In this document: positions 46,337-55,750 of the stretch, piece by piece
Numbering within the stretch: position 1 is the stretch's first letter
Layout of the letters: each line of letters opens with the position of its first letter
DNA from: Marinobacter fonticola
GTDB lineage: Bacteria; Pseudomonadota; Gammaproteobacteria; Pseudomonadales; Oleiphilaceae
Direction of reading: 5' to 3'
DNA length: 64,000 nucleotides
Assembly (NCBI RefSeq): GCF_008122265.1
Contig: NZ_CP043042.1
Span: 682,001 to 746,000 of the forward strand
Made by a program: the position numbers and the translations under genes
Notes under the pieces: model-generated
Databases searched by the model: none
What the model saw: the letters and a program-made list of their open reading frames with translations, nothing else
What the model was told of the DNA's origin: nothing

Positions 46337-47032
46337 ATGATCGATCTCTATTACTGGACCACACCGAATGGACACAAGATCACCCTTTTCCTGGAGGAAG
46401 CAGGGCTAGAGTATCGGATCAAGCCCATTAACATTAGCAATGGCGATCAGTTTGCCGAGGACTATCTGAAAATTTCGCCCAACAACAAGATTCCGGCCAT
46501 GGTGGATCACGATCCTGAAGGCGGCGGGGAGCCGCTGGCTTTGTTCGAATCGGGCGCCATGCTGGAATACCTGGCGGACAAAACCGGCCAGTTCTTGTCG
46601 AAGGACCTGCGCACCCGCTGGGACACGCTGCAGTGGCTCTATTGGCAGATGGGCGGCTTTGGTCCGATGCTGGGCCAGAACCACCACTTCAGTCAGTACG
46701 CACCGGAGAAGATCGAATACGCCATCAATCGCTACCAGAAGGAAGCGGAGCGCCTGTACGGAGTGCTTGACGACCTGCTGGCGGACCGGGAATTCATGGC
46801 CGGCGAGTATTCCATTGCGGACATGGCGACGTACCCTTGGGCCAAGCTCTGGGAGCGCCAGGGCCAGGATATCGACGCGCTACCCAACGTTAAGCGTTGG
46901 CTTGAGGCCATCGAGGCGCGCCCTGCGGTGCAGAGAGCCTATGCGAAGGCGGATGAAATCAACACCAATGCCACGGTGAGCGAAGACAGCAAGGCAATCC
47001 TCTTTGGCCAGGGCCGTCGCAAGTCGGGCTGA
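46337..47032 (+). CDS. Glutathione S-transferase, YfcG/YghU (Nu) type
   Basis: 231 residues. The N-terminal thioredoxin fold opens MIDLYYWTTPNGHKITLFLEEAG; TTPNG is the Nu-class active-site segment, where Thr/Asn act instead of Tyr or Ser. NNKIPAMVDHDP and ESGAMLEYLADKTG bind glutathione. WLYWQMGGFGPMLGQNHHF and SIADMATYPWAK lie in the C-terminal helical domain. Nu-class enzymes show disulfide-bond reductase activity. AGAGGA precedes ATG 46337; an upstream in-frame extension covers the operator and is rejected. Divergent from nemA with shared operators. Confidence 0.93.
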   Translation: MIDLYYWTTPNGHKITLFLEEAGLEYRIKPINISNGDQFAEDYLKISPNNKIPAMVDHDPEGGGEPLALFESGAMLEYLADKTGQFLSKDLRTRWDTLQWLYWQMGGFGPMLGQNHHFSQYAPEKIEYAINRYQKEAERLYGVLDDLLADREFMAGEYSIADMATYPWAKLWERQGQDIDALPNVKRWLEAIEARPAVQRAYAKADEINTNATVSEDSKAILFGQGRRKSG

Positions 47033-47040
47033 TTAGCCGA

Positions 47041-47073
47041 GTCCCTGTGCCGTCCTTTATGCGGCACAGGGAC
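47041..47073. terminator. Hairpin between convergent GST and ornithine cyclodeaminase genes
   Basis: A perfect 12-bp stem (GTCCCTGTGCCG with its complement) and 9-nt loop between the two stop codons. No T-tract on either side, but the position fits a bidirectional 3' end. Confidence 0.6.
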
Positions 47074-47087
47074 CCGAGGCGTTTATG

Positions 47088-48038
47088 TTATTGCCGCTCC
47101 CACACTTCGATGGCTGCCGCCAAGTCTTCCAATGAGGCGCCCACCGACTTGAATACGGTGATCGCGGCGTTCGAGGAGCGGCCTTTCTTCACGCCCCGTA
47201 GCAGTTCCGCCAGATCGGCCTTGATATGGTCGAACGAGAATGTCCCTTCATCGGCTGCATGATGTAGGTCGCCGGCTTCACCTTCAGCGCCGGCGTACGT
47301 ATCGACAAAGATTTCGCCTCGCTCGATGCACGTCGCATCCGTCTCACGCATGGTGCGGCGAAAAGCGCCGACCAAATCGAGATGGGCGCCCTCGGAAAGC
47401 CAGTGCCCCAGAACGATGGCTTCCTGGGAGAGCGTGGCACAACTAATGATATCCGCGTCGGGAACGCCGGCGGCCAGGTCTGTCACGCCCGTGGACGATT
47501 CGAAAGCTGCCAGGCCGCCTTCATAGCCCTCGTACTGCTTCGCGAGTTCGTGTGCCTTGTCCGCATTGCGTCCCCAGACCTGTAGGTGCCGTATAGGCCT
47601 TACAGCGGCATGGGCCTCAATCAGCATGGGGGCCAGCCTGCCGGTGCCAATGACCAGCAGGCGGCCGGCGTCTTCCCGGGCCAACTGCTGGCTTGCCAGC
47701 GCCGAGGCCGCCGCCGTGCGTCGCCGGGTCAGTTCGCTGCCGTCGATGCAGGCCAGGGGCTGGCCATTGCTTCCATCGCACAGCATGTAGAGCCCCGAAA
47801 TGGCGGGCAGGCCTTTGTCGGCATTCTGGGGAAAGACGTTGACCATCTTCATGCCGATGTAGCCGTCTTTCTCCCAGGCCGGCATCAGCAACATGGTGGC
47901 TTCGCCATCGGGCCGGTGGATCGCATGGTGATGCCGTGGCGGCGCCTCCACACCATCGCGGAAGGCCTGGCCGATTCGATCGATCAGGGGGTGCCAGGGC
48001 AGGTTGTCGGCCACGGCTTCGGCAGATAGGAATTGCAT
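47088..48038 (-). CDS. Ornithine cyclodeaminase/mu-crystallin family protein
   Basis: 316 residues. The NAD(P)-binding segment is VIGTGRLAPMLIEAHAAVRP; the substrate-binding Lys is probably in GMKMVNVFPQN; DLVGAFRRTMRETD is a family C-terminal block. Members deaminate ornithine, reduce cyclic imino acids or make lysopine-type products; which applies is unclear. GGAG lies 7 nt before ATG 48038. It starts 4 nt after the RidA-family gene and probably shares an operon with it; a dctM remnant just upstream suggests the operon once held its own TRAP transporter. Confidence 0.9.
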   Translation of the reverse strand: MQFLSAEAVADNLPWHPLIDRIGQAFRDGVEAPPRHHHAIHRPDGEATMLLMPAWEKDGYIGMKMVNVFPQNADKGLPAISGLYMLCDGSNGQPLACIDGSELTRRRTAAASALASQQLAREDAGRLLVIGTGRLAPMLIEAHAAVRPIRHLQVWGRNADKAHELAKQYEGYEGGLAAFESSTGVTDLAAGVPDADIISCATLSQEAIVLGHWLSEGAHLDLVGAFRRTMRETDATCIERGEIFVDTYAGAEGEAGDLHHAADEGTFSFDHIKADLAELLRGVKKGRSSNAAITVFKSVGASLEDLAAAIEVWERQ

Positions 48039-48042
48039 AGGG

Positions 48043-48396
48043 TTACTCCGGCAGCGCAGCGGTGACCATGATTTCCACTTTCCATTCGGCTTTCGCCAGT
48101 TTGGCCTCGATACAGGCCCGCGCCGGTGTCTGACCCGAGACCACCCAGGCATCCCAGGCAGAGTTCATGGCGTCGAAATCTGCCATGTCCGCGACCCAGA
48201 TCGTCGCCGAAAGCAGATGGCCTTTGTCGGTGCCGGCGTCGGCCAGCAATCTGTCCAGCCCGGCCAGAATCTGCCGGGTCTGATCCGAGGCATCGGCGCT
48301 GGCGTCCGTGGCCACTTGGCCGGCGGTGTATACCGTGTTGCCGTGAATGGTGACCTGGCTCATACGGGGGCCAGTGACGAGGTACTTGATGGGCAT
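48043..48396 (-). CDS. RidA family protein (second paralogue)
   Basis: 117 residues. VTIHGNTVYTAGQVATD and TPARACIEAKLAKAEWKVEIMV carry the RidA fold signatures, with the conserved Arg in PARACIEA. It differs from the canonical RidA at 35076 in length and sequence, so it belongs to another RidA subgroup linked with amino-acid catabolism. AAGGA lies 6 nt before the ATG. It is directly upstream of the ornithine-cyclodeaminase-type gene, where it may clear imine intermediates. Confidence 0.9.
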   Translation of the reverse strand: MPIKYLVTGPRMSQVTIHGNTVYTAGQVATDASADASDQTRQILAGLDRLLADAGTDKGHLLSATIWVADMADFDAMNSAWDAWVVSGQTPARACIEAKLAKAEWKVEIMVTAALPE

Positions 48397-48441
48397 GGTG
48401 AGTCCTTGTGTGATCGGTGGGTTCAGTGGTCTGTTTTCGGT

Positions 48442-48609
48442 TTAATCTAGCAGTTGGGGAATCCAGGTCGAAAGCAGCGGGAACTGCGCCAGCAGGAAGA
48501 TAATCACCAGGAAAGCGAGGTAGAAGGGCCAGCTTGCCAGGATAGCCCGCTCGTAAGGCACCTCGGCGATGCGGGCGGCAGTCATCAATGTCATGCCGAC
48601 CGGTGGTGT
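48442..48609 (-). pseudogene. 3' remnant of a TRAP transporter large permease gene (dctM)
   Basis: The minus strand encodes TPPVGMTLMTAARIAEVPYE and continues through a hydrophobic helix to QLLD and a TAA stop, the C-terminus of DctM/SiaM-type permeases. Family likeness stops abruptly upstream of TPPVGM, at about 48610. About 370 residues and the small permease and binding-protein genes are missing. Too short to be functional; a deletion scar upstream of the RidA/cyclodeaminase pair. Confidence 0.82.
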
Positions 48610-48741
48610 CCCCGGTGCGCTGGATCGGGGGGAGCCTGCCTATAACGACTATATGAAGCGCAGAGCGTCACCGCTTGCCCGAAAGTCAGGCCGGTTTGCC
48701 CGAGACTCAGCTTTGTGGGAACGAGAGGGTTGAATCGGGGC

Positions 48742-49515
48742 TCAGGCCCGCAGTTGCGAAGGGGCGACGCCAAAGTGTCGGCGGCAGGCGCGCGAGAAGC
48801 TGCCCTGGTCACGAAAGCCCACTTGGCTCGCGATCAGGCACACGGGTAGGGCGCTGGATTCAAGTAGTGCCCGGGCTCTGGCCATCCTTCGCTGGCTGAC
48901 GTAGGCCATCGGCGTCATGCCGGTGAAATCCCGGAAGGCCTGGTGAAAGTAGCCGGGACTCAGGAAGCAGAGCCGAGCCAGATCATTGACGTGAATCTCG
49001 GCATCGAGGTGCGCGTCGACGTACTGTTCAACCCGGTCCAGGCTCTCTTCAGTGAACCGGCGGCGCCGAACAGCGCTGTGCGGCGTCGGACTGGGTGCAT
49101 CATCGAACCGGCCCAGATAGATTGAACGGATGATCAGCAGAGCGATTTCATCATGCAGGCCCGGCTGTTCCCTGGCCTGGCTGGCCAAGGCGGTGCCGAG
49201 TTGGCGCAGAGGCGAAGGTACGGTGTAGAACGACGGCTTCTCGAACAGCCGCTCCACGTCATCGCTATGCGCCAACATGGGCAGGCATTGGGTGGGCACA
49301 TCGATCACCAGCGTCCTGTTATTGCCATCGCCCAGGTAATCATGGTGGTGGCCGCTGGGAATCAGGCAGCCAGTCTCCTGCGTGATCCGGTCGCCGCGCC
49401 CTTCGATACTGAGCTCTGTCTGTCCGGAGGTGGCAAAAATGAGCTGATGGTAGTCATGGGCGTGGGAAACCCAGTGTGTATCCAGAGTACGGGCTTGCAG
49501 GCTGACAATAGACAT
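48742..49515 (-). CDS. AraC family transcriptional regulator
   Basis: 257 residues. An N-terminal cupin-like ligand domain (HAHDYHQLIFATSGQTELSIEG, IPSGHHHDYLGDG) is followed by two HTH motifs: IHVNDLARLCFLSPGYFHQAFRDFTGMTPMAYVSQRRM and LIASQVGFRDQGSFSRACRRHFGVAPS. Ligand unknown. It lies next to the dctM remnant and may have regulated that catabolic operon. The 230 bp between its end and the remnant look like the junction of the deletion. Confidence 0.92.
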   Translation of the reverse strand: MSIVSLQARTLDTHWVSHAHDYHQLIFATSGQTELSIEGRGDRITQETGCLIPSGHHHDYLGDGNNRTLVIDVPTQCLPMLAHSDDVERLFEKPSFYTVPSPLRQLGTALASQAREQPGLHDEIALLIIRSIYLGRFDDAPSPTPHSAVRRRRFTEESLDRVEQYVDAHLDAEIHVNDLARLCFLSPGYFHQAFRDFTGMTPMAYVSQRRMARARALLESSALPVCLIASQVGFRDQGSFSRACRRHFGVAPSQLRA

Positions 49516-49860
49516 GGCTTTTAGATATCCCTCTGAAGTCCTGATCCCTATTGGCAGCGGGTTGAACGAATCGTCCTGCTTTTATTGTCTAACGTTATCG
49601 AACTGCCAGGACAGAGTACCCCAAAGCAGGGTTGAACAAAAACCAACCATGTTTCCGTCAAATAGTCACGTGAAGTTAAAGAAGGGGGGGTATCGAGCAT
49701 GCACCGGGCCTTGCTGGGTTTTTAGCACGCTTTAAATAAAGCAGAGCTTTGTGTGCCAAAAACGGCTCGCGTCTGTGATGCGAGACCGGATTATTCCAGC
49801 GACTATCAGGTTAATCTCGAGAGACCGGTCGATCTCGGGGGAACATAGCATCAAAAAGAA
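49516..49860 (+). other. 345-bp gap between the AraC gene and tRNA-Ile
   Basis: No gene is seen. It should hold the araC-type promoter on its left; no clear element stands out by eye. G-tracts at 49685-49690 are unremarkable. Confidence 0.4.
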
Positions 49861-49937
49861 TGGTGGGCCTTGCTGGACTTGAACCAGCGACCAATCGATT
49901 ATGAGTCGACTGCTCTAACCAACTGAGCTAAAGGCCC
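49861..49937 (-). tRNA. tRNA-Ile(CAU), lysidine-modified
   Basis: 77 nt including encoded CCA. Acceptor GGGCCTT pairs with AAGGCCC; the D-loop is AGCTCAGTTGGTTAGAGC and the T-arm GCTGGTTCAAGTCCAGC. The anticodon CAT is at 49901-49903 in the loop CTCATAA. The overall sequence is that of the minor isoleucine tRNA whose C34 is changed to lysidine by TilS to read AUA, not of elongator Met. It lies next to rpoD, as in pseudomonads. Confidence 0.9.
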
Positions 49938-49996
49938 GCGGGAAATGAAGCGGGCGCCATTATACCCATCGGGGTAGGCGCCCGCTACCGGCTTTA

Positions 49997-51844
49997 TCAG
50001 GAGTTATGGTCGTCGATAAAGCCACGGAGATGGTCGGAGCGAGAAGGATGACGCAGCTTGCGCAGGGCCTTGGCTTCGATCTGACGGATACGCTCGCGGG
50101 TGACGTCGAACTGCTTGCCGACTTCTTCCAACGTGTGGTCCGTGTTCATCTCGATGCCGAACCGCATGCGCAGTACTTTGGACTCCCGCGCAGTCAGGCC
50201 AGCCAGTACGGAGCGCGTGGCTTCGCGAAGACCCTCGGCGGTGGCGGAATCTACCGGCGACAGCGCCTGAATATCCTCGATGAAGTCGCCCAGATGGGAA
50301 TCTTCATCGTCGCCAATGGGCGTCTCCATGGAGATCGGTTCCTTGGCGATCTTCAGCACTTTGCGGATCTTATCTTCCGGCATTTCCATGCGCTCGCCAA
50401 GTTCTTCCGGGGTAGGCTCGCGGCCCATTTCCTGCAGCATCTGACGGGAAATCCGGTTGAGCTTGTTGATCGTCTCGATCATGTGAACTGGGATACGGAT
50501 CGTCCGCGCCTGGTCCGCAATGGAGCGGGTAATTGCCTGACGAATCCACCAAGTGGCGTAGGTCGAGAACTTGTAGCCGCGACGGTATTCGAACTTGTCC
50601 ACCGCCTTCATCAGGCCGATGTTGCCTTCCTGAATCAAGTCCAGGAACTGCAGGCCACGATTGGTGTACTTCTTGGCGATAGAGATAACCAGACGCAGGT
50701 TGGCTTCGACCATCTCTTTCTTGGCGCGCCGGGCTTTGGCTTCGCCGATAGAGACGCGACGATTGATTTCCTTGACCTCGGCAACAGTCAGGTCGACATC
50801 GTTCTGGATGTTGGCGATGCGCTTTTGCATCCGCAAAACTTCGTCCAGGCGTTCGCCGATCCTTTCGCCGTAGGGCTTCTTGTTGTTGGCCAGCTTGGGG
50901 GCCCAGTCGAGGTTAGTCTCGTTGCCGGGGAAGGACTTGATGAAGTCCTTGCGCGGCATGCCGGATTCGCGCACGCAAATGCTCATGACCGCGCGCTCGT
51001 TCTCCCGTACCGCTTCATTGGTAGAGCGAATAACGTTGACCAGCTCGTCGAAGGCCTTATTGGCCAGCTTGAACGGAGCGAATACCTGACCAAGTTCGTT
51101 CAACGCATCCTGAGTGCGCTGATCGCTGCGGCCATGCTTCTGCAAGGCTTTGTCAGCAACCTCGAGCTTTTCCTTCAGCAGCTCGAAACGCAGCCGGGTC
51201 TCTTCCGGATCGGGACCGTTATCGGTTTCTTCATCGGAGTCATCGTCGTCATCCGAGTCGCTGTCGTTATTGGAGTCGCTGCTGCTGGCGTTCGACGAGG
51301 TGTCCTCGGGCATAAAGGGTTCGGCGTCGTCCGGATCGAGAAAGCCGGTCACGATATCGCTCAAACGACCTTCGTTTTCGACGATGCGGTCGTAGGCCTG
51401 GATAACGGTGCCTGCTGTCCCGGGGAAGTGGGCGATCGCGGCCATCACATCGCGAATGCCTTCCTCGATGCGCTTGGCGATGACGATCTCACCTTCGCGG
51501 GTCAGGAGCTCGACAGTACCCATCTCGCGCATGTACATGCGCACCGGATCCGTGGTGCGACCGGCGTCGCTTTCCACGGCAGCCAACGCGGCGGCTGCTT
51601 CGGCGGCGGCCGCTTCGTCGGCGGTGGCGTCGCCATCGGTCATGAGCAAGGTGTCGGCATCGGGCGCTACTTCGGCGACCTGGATGCCCATGTCGTTAAT
51701 CATCCGGATGATGTCTTCCACCTGATCCGGATCCGCTATATCCTCAGGCAAGTGGTCGTTGACTTCGGCGTAAGTCAGGTACCCTTGTTCTTTGCCTCGG
51801 GCGATGAGGTCTTTCAAACGTGACTTCTGCGAATTGCCTGACAT
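49997..51844 (-). CDS. rpoD: RNA polymerase housekeeping sigma factor RpoD (sigma-70)
   Basis: 615 residues. Region 1.1 at the N-terminus ([28 protein letters not shown]), region 1.2 ([22 protein letters not shown]), region 2 ([57 protein letters not shown]), region 3, and region 4 ([28 protein letters not shown]) are complete. A very acidic, serine-rich stretch at about residues 181-215 ([14 protein letters not shown]) sits in the non-conserved region. ATG 51844 opens [10 protein letters not shown] with AGGGTG upstream. Last gene of rpsU-dnaG-rpoD. Confidence 0.98.
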   Translation of the reverse strand: MSGNSQKSRLKDLIARGKEQGYLTYAEVNDHLPEDIADPDQVEDIIRMINDMGIQVAEVAPDADTLLMTDGDATADEAAAAEAAAALAAVESDAGRTTDPVRMYMREMGTVELLTREGEIVIAKRIEEGIRDVMAAIAHFPGTAGTVIQAYDRIVENEGRLSDIVTGFLDPDDAEPFMPEDTSSNASSSDSNNDSDSDDDDDSDEETDNGPDPEETRLRFELLKEKLEVADKALQKHGRSDQRTQDALNELGQVFAPFKLANKAFDELVNVIRSTNEAVRENERAVMSICVRESGMPRKDFIKSFPGNETNLDWAPKLANNKKPYGERIGERLDEVLRMQKRIANIQNDVDLTVAEVKEINRRVSIGEAKARRAKKEMVEANLRLVISIAKKYTNRGLQFLDLIQEGNIGLMKAVDKFEYRRGYKFSTYATWWIRQAITRSIADQARTIRIPVHMIETINKLNRISRQMLQEMGREPTPEELGERMEMPEDKIRKVLKIAKEPISMETPIGDDEDSHLGDFIEDIQALSPVDSATAEGLREATRSVLAGLTARESKVLRMRFGIEMNTDHTLEEVGKQFDVTRERIRQIEAKALRKLRHPSRSDHLRGFIDDHNS

Positions 51845-52015
51845 AGACACCCTATGGACTCGCTGTTTAAAAAGATGAAAAGCTAAACAGCTATTATAGC
51901 TGCCGCTCAATTGCTCTGCCACAAACCTTAAGTTGTGGCATGTTGTCCGCGTTTCAAGAGAACCCTCCGTAAGTAACCTCCGCAAGGCCTTTAGTTCAGG
52001 CATCTTGAGAAAGCT

Positions 52016-53758
52016 TCATCCGCCGTCTCCGCGGCTCAGGCGCTTAAGCTCCTGGTGGTCCTCTTCGGTGAACTGGCCTGCGGCCTTGCGCTTGATCAGC
52101 GCTGCAATTTTCTGCCTGCGAACCTCTTCCTGGTTCGGTGTCAGCAGTTCTCTGGCAGACGCCAGGATATTTTCCCGTTCCGGAACGTGTTCGATGCCAT
52201 CGAAAAGATGGAAAAACCGGGCACGAGCCCGACTGTCGAAGGCCAATGCTTCGATCACTTCGCCATGCCGGTTCAACCTGGCTTCGCGCACCCAGCTGGC
52301 TAAAGCGCCCGCTTGGCGTAAGCTGCGGTCACGGCGCGCGGCTTCCAATACTTCTTCGGCCAATTCGGGGGCTTCAATAACGGCCAGGCTCAGGCTGCTG
52401 TCTCGACTGAGCCGGACTTCAGCCGGCTCTTCACTGATCCGCTCAGGTCCCCTGAAACGCCTGAAATCCTTGCCTTTTTGCCATTCGCGGCGTCCACCCT
52501 GCTGCCAATCCCGGCGGCCGCACAGGCGCAGCATCTCGTGCCACATGGCGTCCCGCAAGGTGCTGCGTGGCATGCGGTTGAGCAGGGGTTCCGTCCGGGC
52601 TCGTAGCTCGCCGCGGTGCTCGGGCAGATTGAGGTCCAATCCCTCACTCTGGCGATCGAACAGAAAGCGCGATAGCGGTGCGGCGCCTTCAATACGCTTG
52701 CGAAAGGCGTCCGCGCCTTCCTTGCGTACCAGTGTGTCCGGATCTTCCCCCTCCGGCAGCATCAAAAACTGCAAATGCAGGCCATCCGCCATCAGTTCGA
52801 GTGCGTTTTCCATGGCTCGATCCGCCGCCCGGAAGCCTGCGTTGTCGCCATCGAAACAAAAGACCACATGCCGCACATGGCGCAGTAGTGCTTGCAGGCT
52901 ATCCTGATTGGTCGCGGTGCCCAGCGTCGCCACGGCCTCATGAATGCCATGCTGGGATAGCGCGATGACATCCATATAGCCCTCGACCACCAGCAGGCGG
53001 TCCAGTCGGCGCAGAGCGCGTTGCGCCTCGAACAGGCCGTAAATCTCACGGCTCTTGTGAAAGACGTCGGATTCGGGCGAGTTAATGTACTTCGCCTTGT
53101 CGTCACCTAGCGTTCTACCGCCAAAGGCGACAGTTCTTCCCCGGGTGTTCCGAATCGGGAACATGATCCGATTGCGAAACAGATCTCGCGGTCGACCGTA
53201 CCGGTCGGAAACGGTGCCAGTCTCGATCAATGGTTTTTGCAGGCTCTCATCCGCGGCTTGAAACAGGGCTGTGCCATCGCCCGGCGCATAGCCGACCTGG
53301 TATTGCTCGATCGTGGCGGCATCCAGCCCCCGGTGGCGAAGGTAGTCCCGCGCCAGCGCGGCACCCGGTTGACTAAGGGCGCTGCGATAGAAGCTGCCGG
53401 CAAAATCCAGGGCATCCGTCAGGGTGCGCGCCTGCTGCATCTCCTGACGCGCCGCTTGGTCGTAAGGCACTTCCAGTCCGGCGCGCCGGGCCAGCTCCTC
53501 TACGGCTTCGGTAAAGCCCAGGTGATCGAACTCGCGGACAAAGCTGATGGCGTCACCATGAGCGCCGCAGCCGAAGCAGTGATAAAAGCCCTTGTCAGGA
53601 CGGACGTTGAACGACGGTGTCTTTTCGTCATGAAACGGGCAGCGTGCCTTATAGTTGCCGCCGGCCTTCTTGAGCGTGATCCGGCTGCCGATTAGCTCCG
53701 CCAGATCTACCCTGTCCAGCAGGTCGTCTATAAAGCGTTGAGGGATCAGGCCGCTCAT
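52016..53758 (-). CDS. dnaG: DNA primase
   Basis: Makes RNA primers at the replication fork; 580 residues. The zinc-binding domain has CPFHDEKTPSFNV...HCFGCGAHGD. The catalytic core has the RNA-polymerase basic motif near YLRHRGLDAATIEQY, and the TOPRIM acidic residues in LLVVEGYMDVIAL and VFCFDGDNAG. A C-terminal helical DnaB-binding region follows (EVIEALAFDSRARARFFHLFDGIEH). In the macromolecular-synthesis operon between rpsU and rpoD, 171 bp before the rpoD start. Confidence 0.97.
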   Translation of the reverse strand: MSGLIPQRFIDDLLDRVDLAELIGSRITLKKAGGNYKARCPFHDEKTPSFNVRPDKGFYHCFGCGAHGDAISFVREFDHLGFTEAVEELARRAGLEVPYDQAARQEMQQARTLTDALDFAGSFYRSALSQPGAALARDYLRHRGLDAATIEQYQVGYAPGDGTALFQAADESLQKPLIETGTVSDRYGRPRDLFRNRIMFPIRNTRGRTVAFGGRTLGDDKAKYINSPESDVFHKSREIYGLFEAQRALRRLDRLLVVEGYMDVIALSQHGIHEAVATLGTATNQDSLQALLRHVRHVVFCFDGDNAGFRAADRAMENALELMADGLHLQFLMLPEGEDPDTLVRKEGADAFRKRIEGAAPLSRFLFDRQSEGLDLNLPEHRGELRARTEPLLNRMPRSTLRDAMWHEMLRLCGRRDWQQGGRREWQKGKDFRRFRGPERISEEPAEVRLSRDSSLSLAVIEAPELAEEVLEAARRDRSLRQAGALASWVREARLNRHGEVIEALAFDSRARARFFHLFDGIEHVPERENILASARELLTPNQEEVRRQKIAALIKRKAAGQFTEEDHQELKRLSRGDGG

Positions 53759-53884
53759 GGCATCTCCGGCATTGGACAGCTACCGCTCAAGAGATTAGTC
53801 CAAAACTCCCGGCGCGTCCGGTGACGACACGTTTTAGGTCATCCATCTGCGAACTGGCAACGAAAAGAGCGCCCACAAGCCAAA

Positions 53885-53915
53885 AATGCCGCCGAAGCCA
53901 GGCCTCGGCGGCATT
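53885..53915 (-). terminator. Internal terminator between rpsU and dnaG
   Basis: A perfect 11-bp stem (53885-53895 with 53905-53915) and 9-nt loop, followed on the minus strand by TTTTT. It lies 75 bp past rpsU, matching the classic partial terminator that lowers dnaG expression in the E. coli operon. Confidence 0.9.
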
Positions 53916-53990
53916 GGATACTCGTCATCTCGCTTAGCGTCGGTCTCTGATTATGAGATGTCCGACTACAGTTCAGGCGCGGGCTGTAAC

Positions 53991-54206
53991 TTAGTACAGA
54001 CGCTCGAACTTGCGCTGTTCCCGCTGAAGCTTCTTGAGATGGCGCTTGACGGCAGCTGCAGCTTTGCGCTTGCGAACGGCAGTCGGCTTCTCGTAGTGCT
54101 CGCGACGACGCACTTCGGACAGAATGCCGGCCTTTTCGCAAGACCGCTTGAAGCGACGCAGCGCTACGTCGAATGGCTCATTCTCTTTCACTTTGACAGC
54201 TGGCAT
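53991..54206 (-). CDS. rpsU: 30S ribosomal protein S21
   Basis: 71 residues. [27 protein letters not shown] is the nearly invariant S21 start; the rest is strongly basic ([19 protein letters not shown]). First gene of the rpsU-dnaG-rpoD operon, divergent from tsaD. Confidence 0.98.
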   Translation of the reverse strand: MPAVKVKENEPFDVALRRFKRSCEKAGILSEVRRREHYEKPTAVRKRKAAAAVKRHLKKLQREQRKFERLY

Positions 54207-54358
54207 TCGAAAATCACCTACCTTTGGATCGTTCGGATTAAGTGTTCAGTTCCTCTCGCGGGCTTGCCGCCCAGCGCTTGGCGCTGATGATGCGTTTGAT
54301 CGCGCGGATCACTGCGAAAATTGTCTAAAACTCGACCAGCGCAGATTTAAGGGCGGCA

Positions 54359-54388
54359 ATGATAGCCTCTTCGCTTGCTGGTTGTAAA
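54359..54388 (-). promoter_or_regulatory. Candidate sigma-70 promoter of rpsU
   Basis: Minus-strand TTTACA (54383-54388) and TATCAT (54359-54364) with an 18-bp spacer, about 150 bp upstream of rpsU in the 403-bp gap between rpsU and tsaD. The rest of the gap holds no gene. Confidence 0.45.
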
Positions 54389-54609
54389 GCGTTCAGTCCC
54401 TTGCCCCGATAAGTGGGGGTTGTCCGCACCTTTTCAAGGCGTTGCAAAGATGAGGTATCGGGTTCAGGTCATTGCAGAGAAAGGGAGTGGGTACGGGTTA
54501 TTTGCGTACATTTTGGCTCATCCGATCTGTTAAAATGATGACTTGCCCTACGAGACGCCCCGGGGTGTTGTGAACGCCGGGATTTACCCTGAATAACAGT
54601 GAGCTGACT

Positions 54610-55665
54610 ATGCTGGTTCTTGGCATCGAAACGTCTTGCGACGAAACAGGCGTTGCGCTGTATGACAGTGAACGGGGGTTGCTGGCCCACGCCCTGTTCA
54701 GCCAAATCGATATGCATGCGGATTACGGCGGCGTCGTGCCTGAGCTGGCTTCTCGGGATCACGTGCGCAAGTTGCTGCCGCTGTGCGATCAGGTGTTGTC
54801 CGAAGCGGGGCGTCGGCGGCAGGATCTCGATGCCATCGCTTATACCGCCGGTCCGGGTTTGATTGGCGCGTTGATGGTTGGCGGTTCTGTCGCTCACGCG
54901 CTGGCGTTGGCGCTGGATATCCCGGTGCTAGGGGTTCACCACATGGAAGGGCATCTTTTGGCGCCGATGCTGGAGGATCGTCCACCGGCGTTTCCCTTCG
55001 TAGCGCTGCTGGTATCCGGCGGCCACACACAGCTGGTGCGGGTTGACGGCATTGGTCATTACCACTTGCTGGGCGAGTCGGTGGATGATGCGGCCGGGGA
55101 AGCCTTCGACAAGACGGCGAAGATGCTTGGGCTGGATTACCCCGGCGGGCCGCGTGTCGCCAAGCTGGCTGAGCAGGGCAGGGCAGGACGTTACAGTTTC
55201 CCGCGTCCGATGACTGATCGCCCCGGGCTGGATTTCAGCTTTAGCGGCCTCAAGACCTATACCCTTAATACCGTTAAGGATGCTCAGGCGGCTGGCACCT
55301 TGGACGATCAGGTCCGCGCGGACATTGCGCTCGCCTTCGAGACGGCCGTTGTGGAAACGTTGGCCATCAAATGTCGCCGAGCGCTTGAAGCGTCCGACTG
55401 CAAGCGCCTGGTGGTGGCCGGGGGCGTCAGCGCCAATCGCCGCCTGCGTCACGCGCTGGAAACGACCGTCGAGCGTCTGCGTGCGGAGGTGTTCTACGCT
55501 CGCCCCGAGTTTTGTACCGATAATGGTGCGATGATCGCTTACGCGGGTTGTCAGCGCTTGCTGGCAGGGCAGCGGGACGGCGATCGAATCATTGCGGTGC
55601 CGCGCTGGCCGATGAATGCGCTGCCGCCTCTGGAAGCGCACTGCGTTGAAGGGCTGAAGGTCTAG
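54610..55665 (+). CDS. tsaD: tRNA N6-adenosine threonylcarbamoyltransferase TsaD
   Basis: Transfers the threonylcarbamoyl group to A37 of ANN-reading tRNAs together with TsaB, TsaE and TsaC; 351 residues. ASKHA-fold motifs are [14 protein letters not shown], metal-binding His111 and His115 in [23 protein letters not shown] and DLSFSG-like [22 protein letters not shown] closes the active site. The usual neighbour of rpsU, divergently placed. Confidence 0.98.
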   Translation: MLVLGIETSCDETGVALYDSERGLLAHALFSQIDMHADYGGVVPELASRDHVRKLLPLCDQVLSEAGRRRQDLDAIAYTAGPGLIGALMVGGSVAHALALALDIPVLGVHHMEGHLLAPMLEDRPPAFPFVALLVSGGHTQLVRVDGIGHYHLLGESVDDAAGEAFDKTAKMLGLDYPGGPRVAKLAEQGRAGRYSFPRPMTDRPGLDFSFSGLKTYTLNTVKDAQAAGTLDDQVRADIALAFETAVVETLAIKCRRALEASDCKRLVVAGGVSANRRLRHALETTVERLRAEVFYARPEFCTDNGAMIAYAGCQRLLAGQRDGDRIIAVPRWPMNALPPLEAHCVEGLKV

Positions 55666-55750
55666 GCTGATCTGCGCGGTTGCAACGGGTGTGTTGTTAA
55701 GGGAGCGCCACTACCGCACGCGGAGAGGCTGCACGCTATGGCTGGGTTGT

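Noticed and set aside
49861..49937. tRNA-Met (elongator) because of the CAT anticodon
   Set aside because: The body matches the minor tRNA-Ile whose C34 is modified to lysidine, including the GGGCC acceptor and the ATC-type stem bases.
50006..51823. 605-codon open frame antisense to rpoD
   Set aside because: It mirrors rpoD codon for codon; the GC-rich third positions keep the opposite frame open. No protein likeness.
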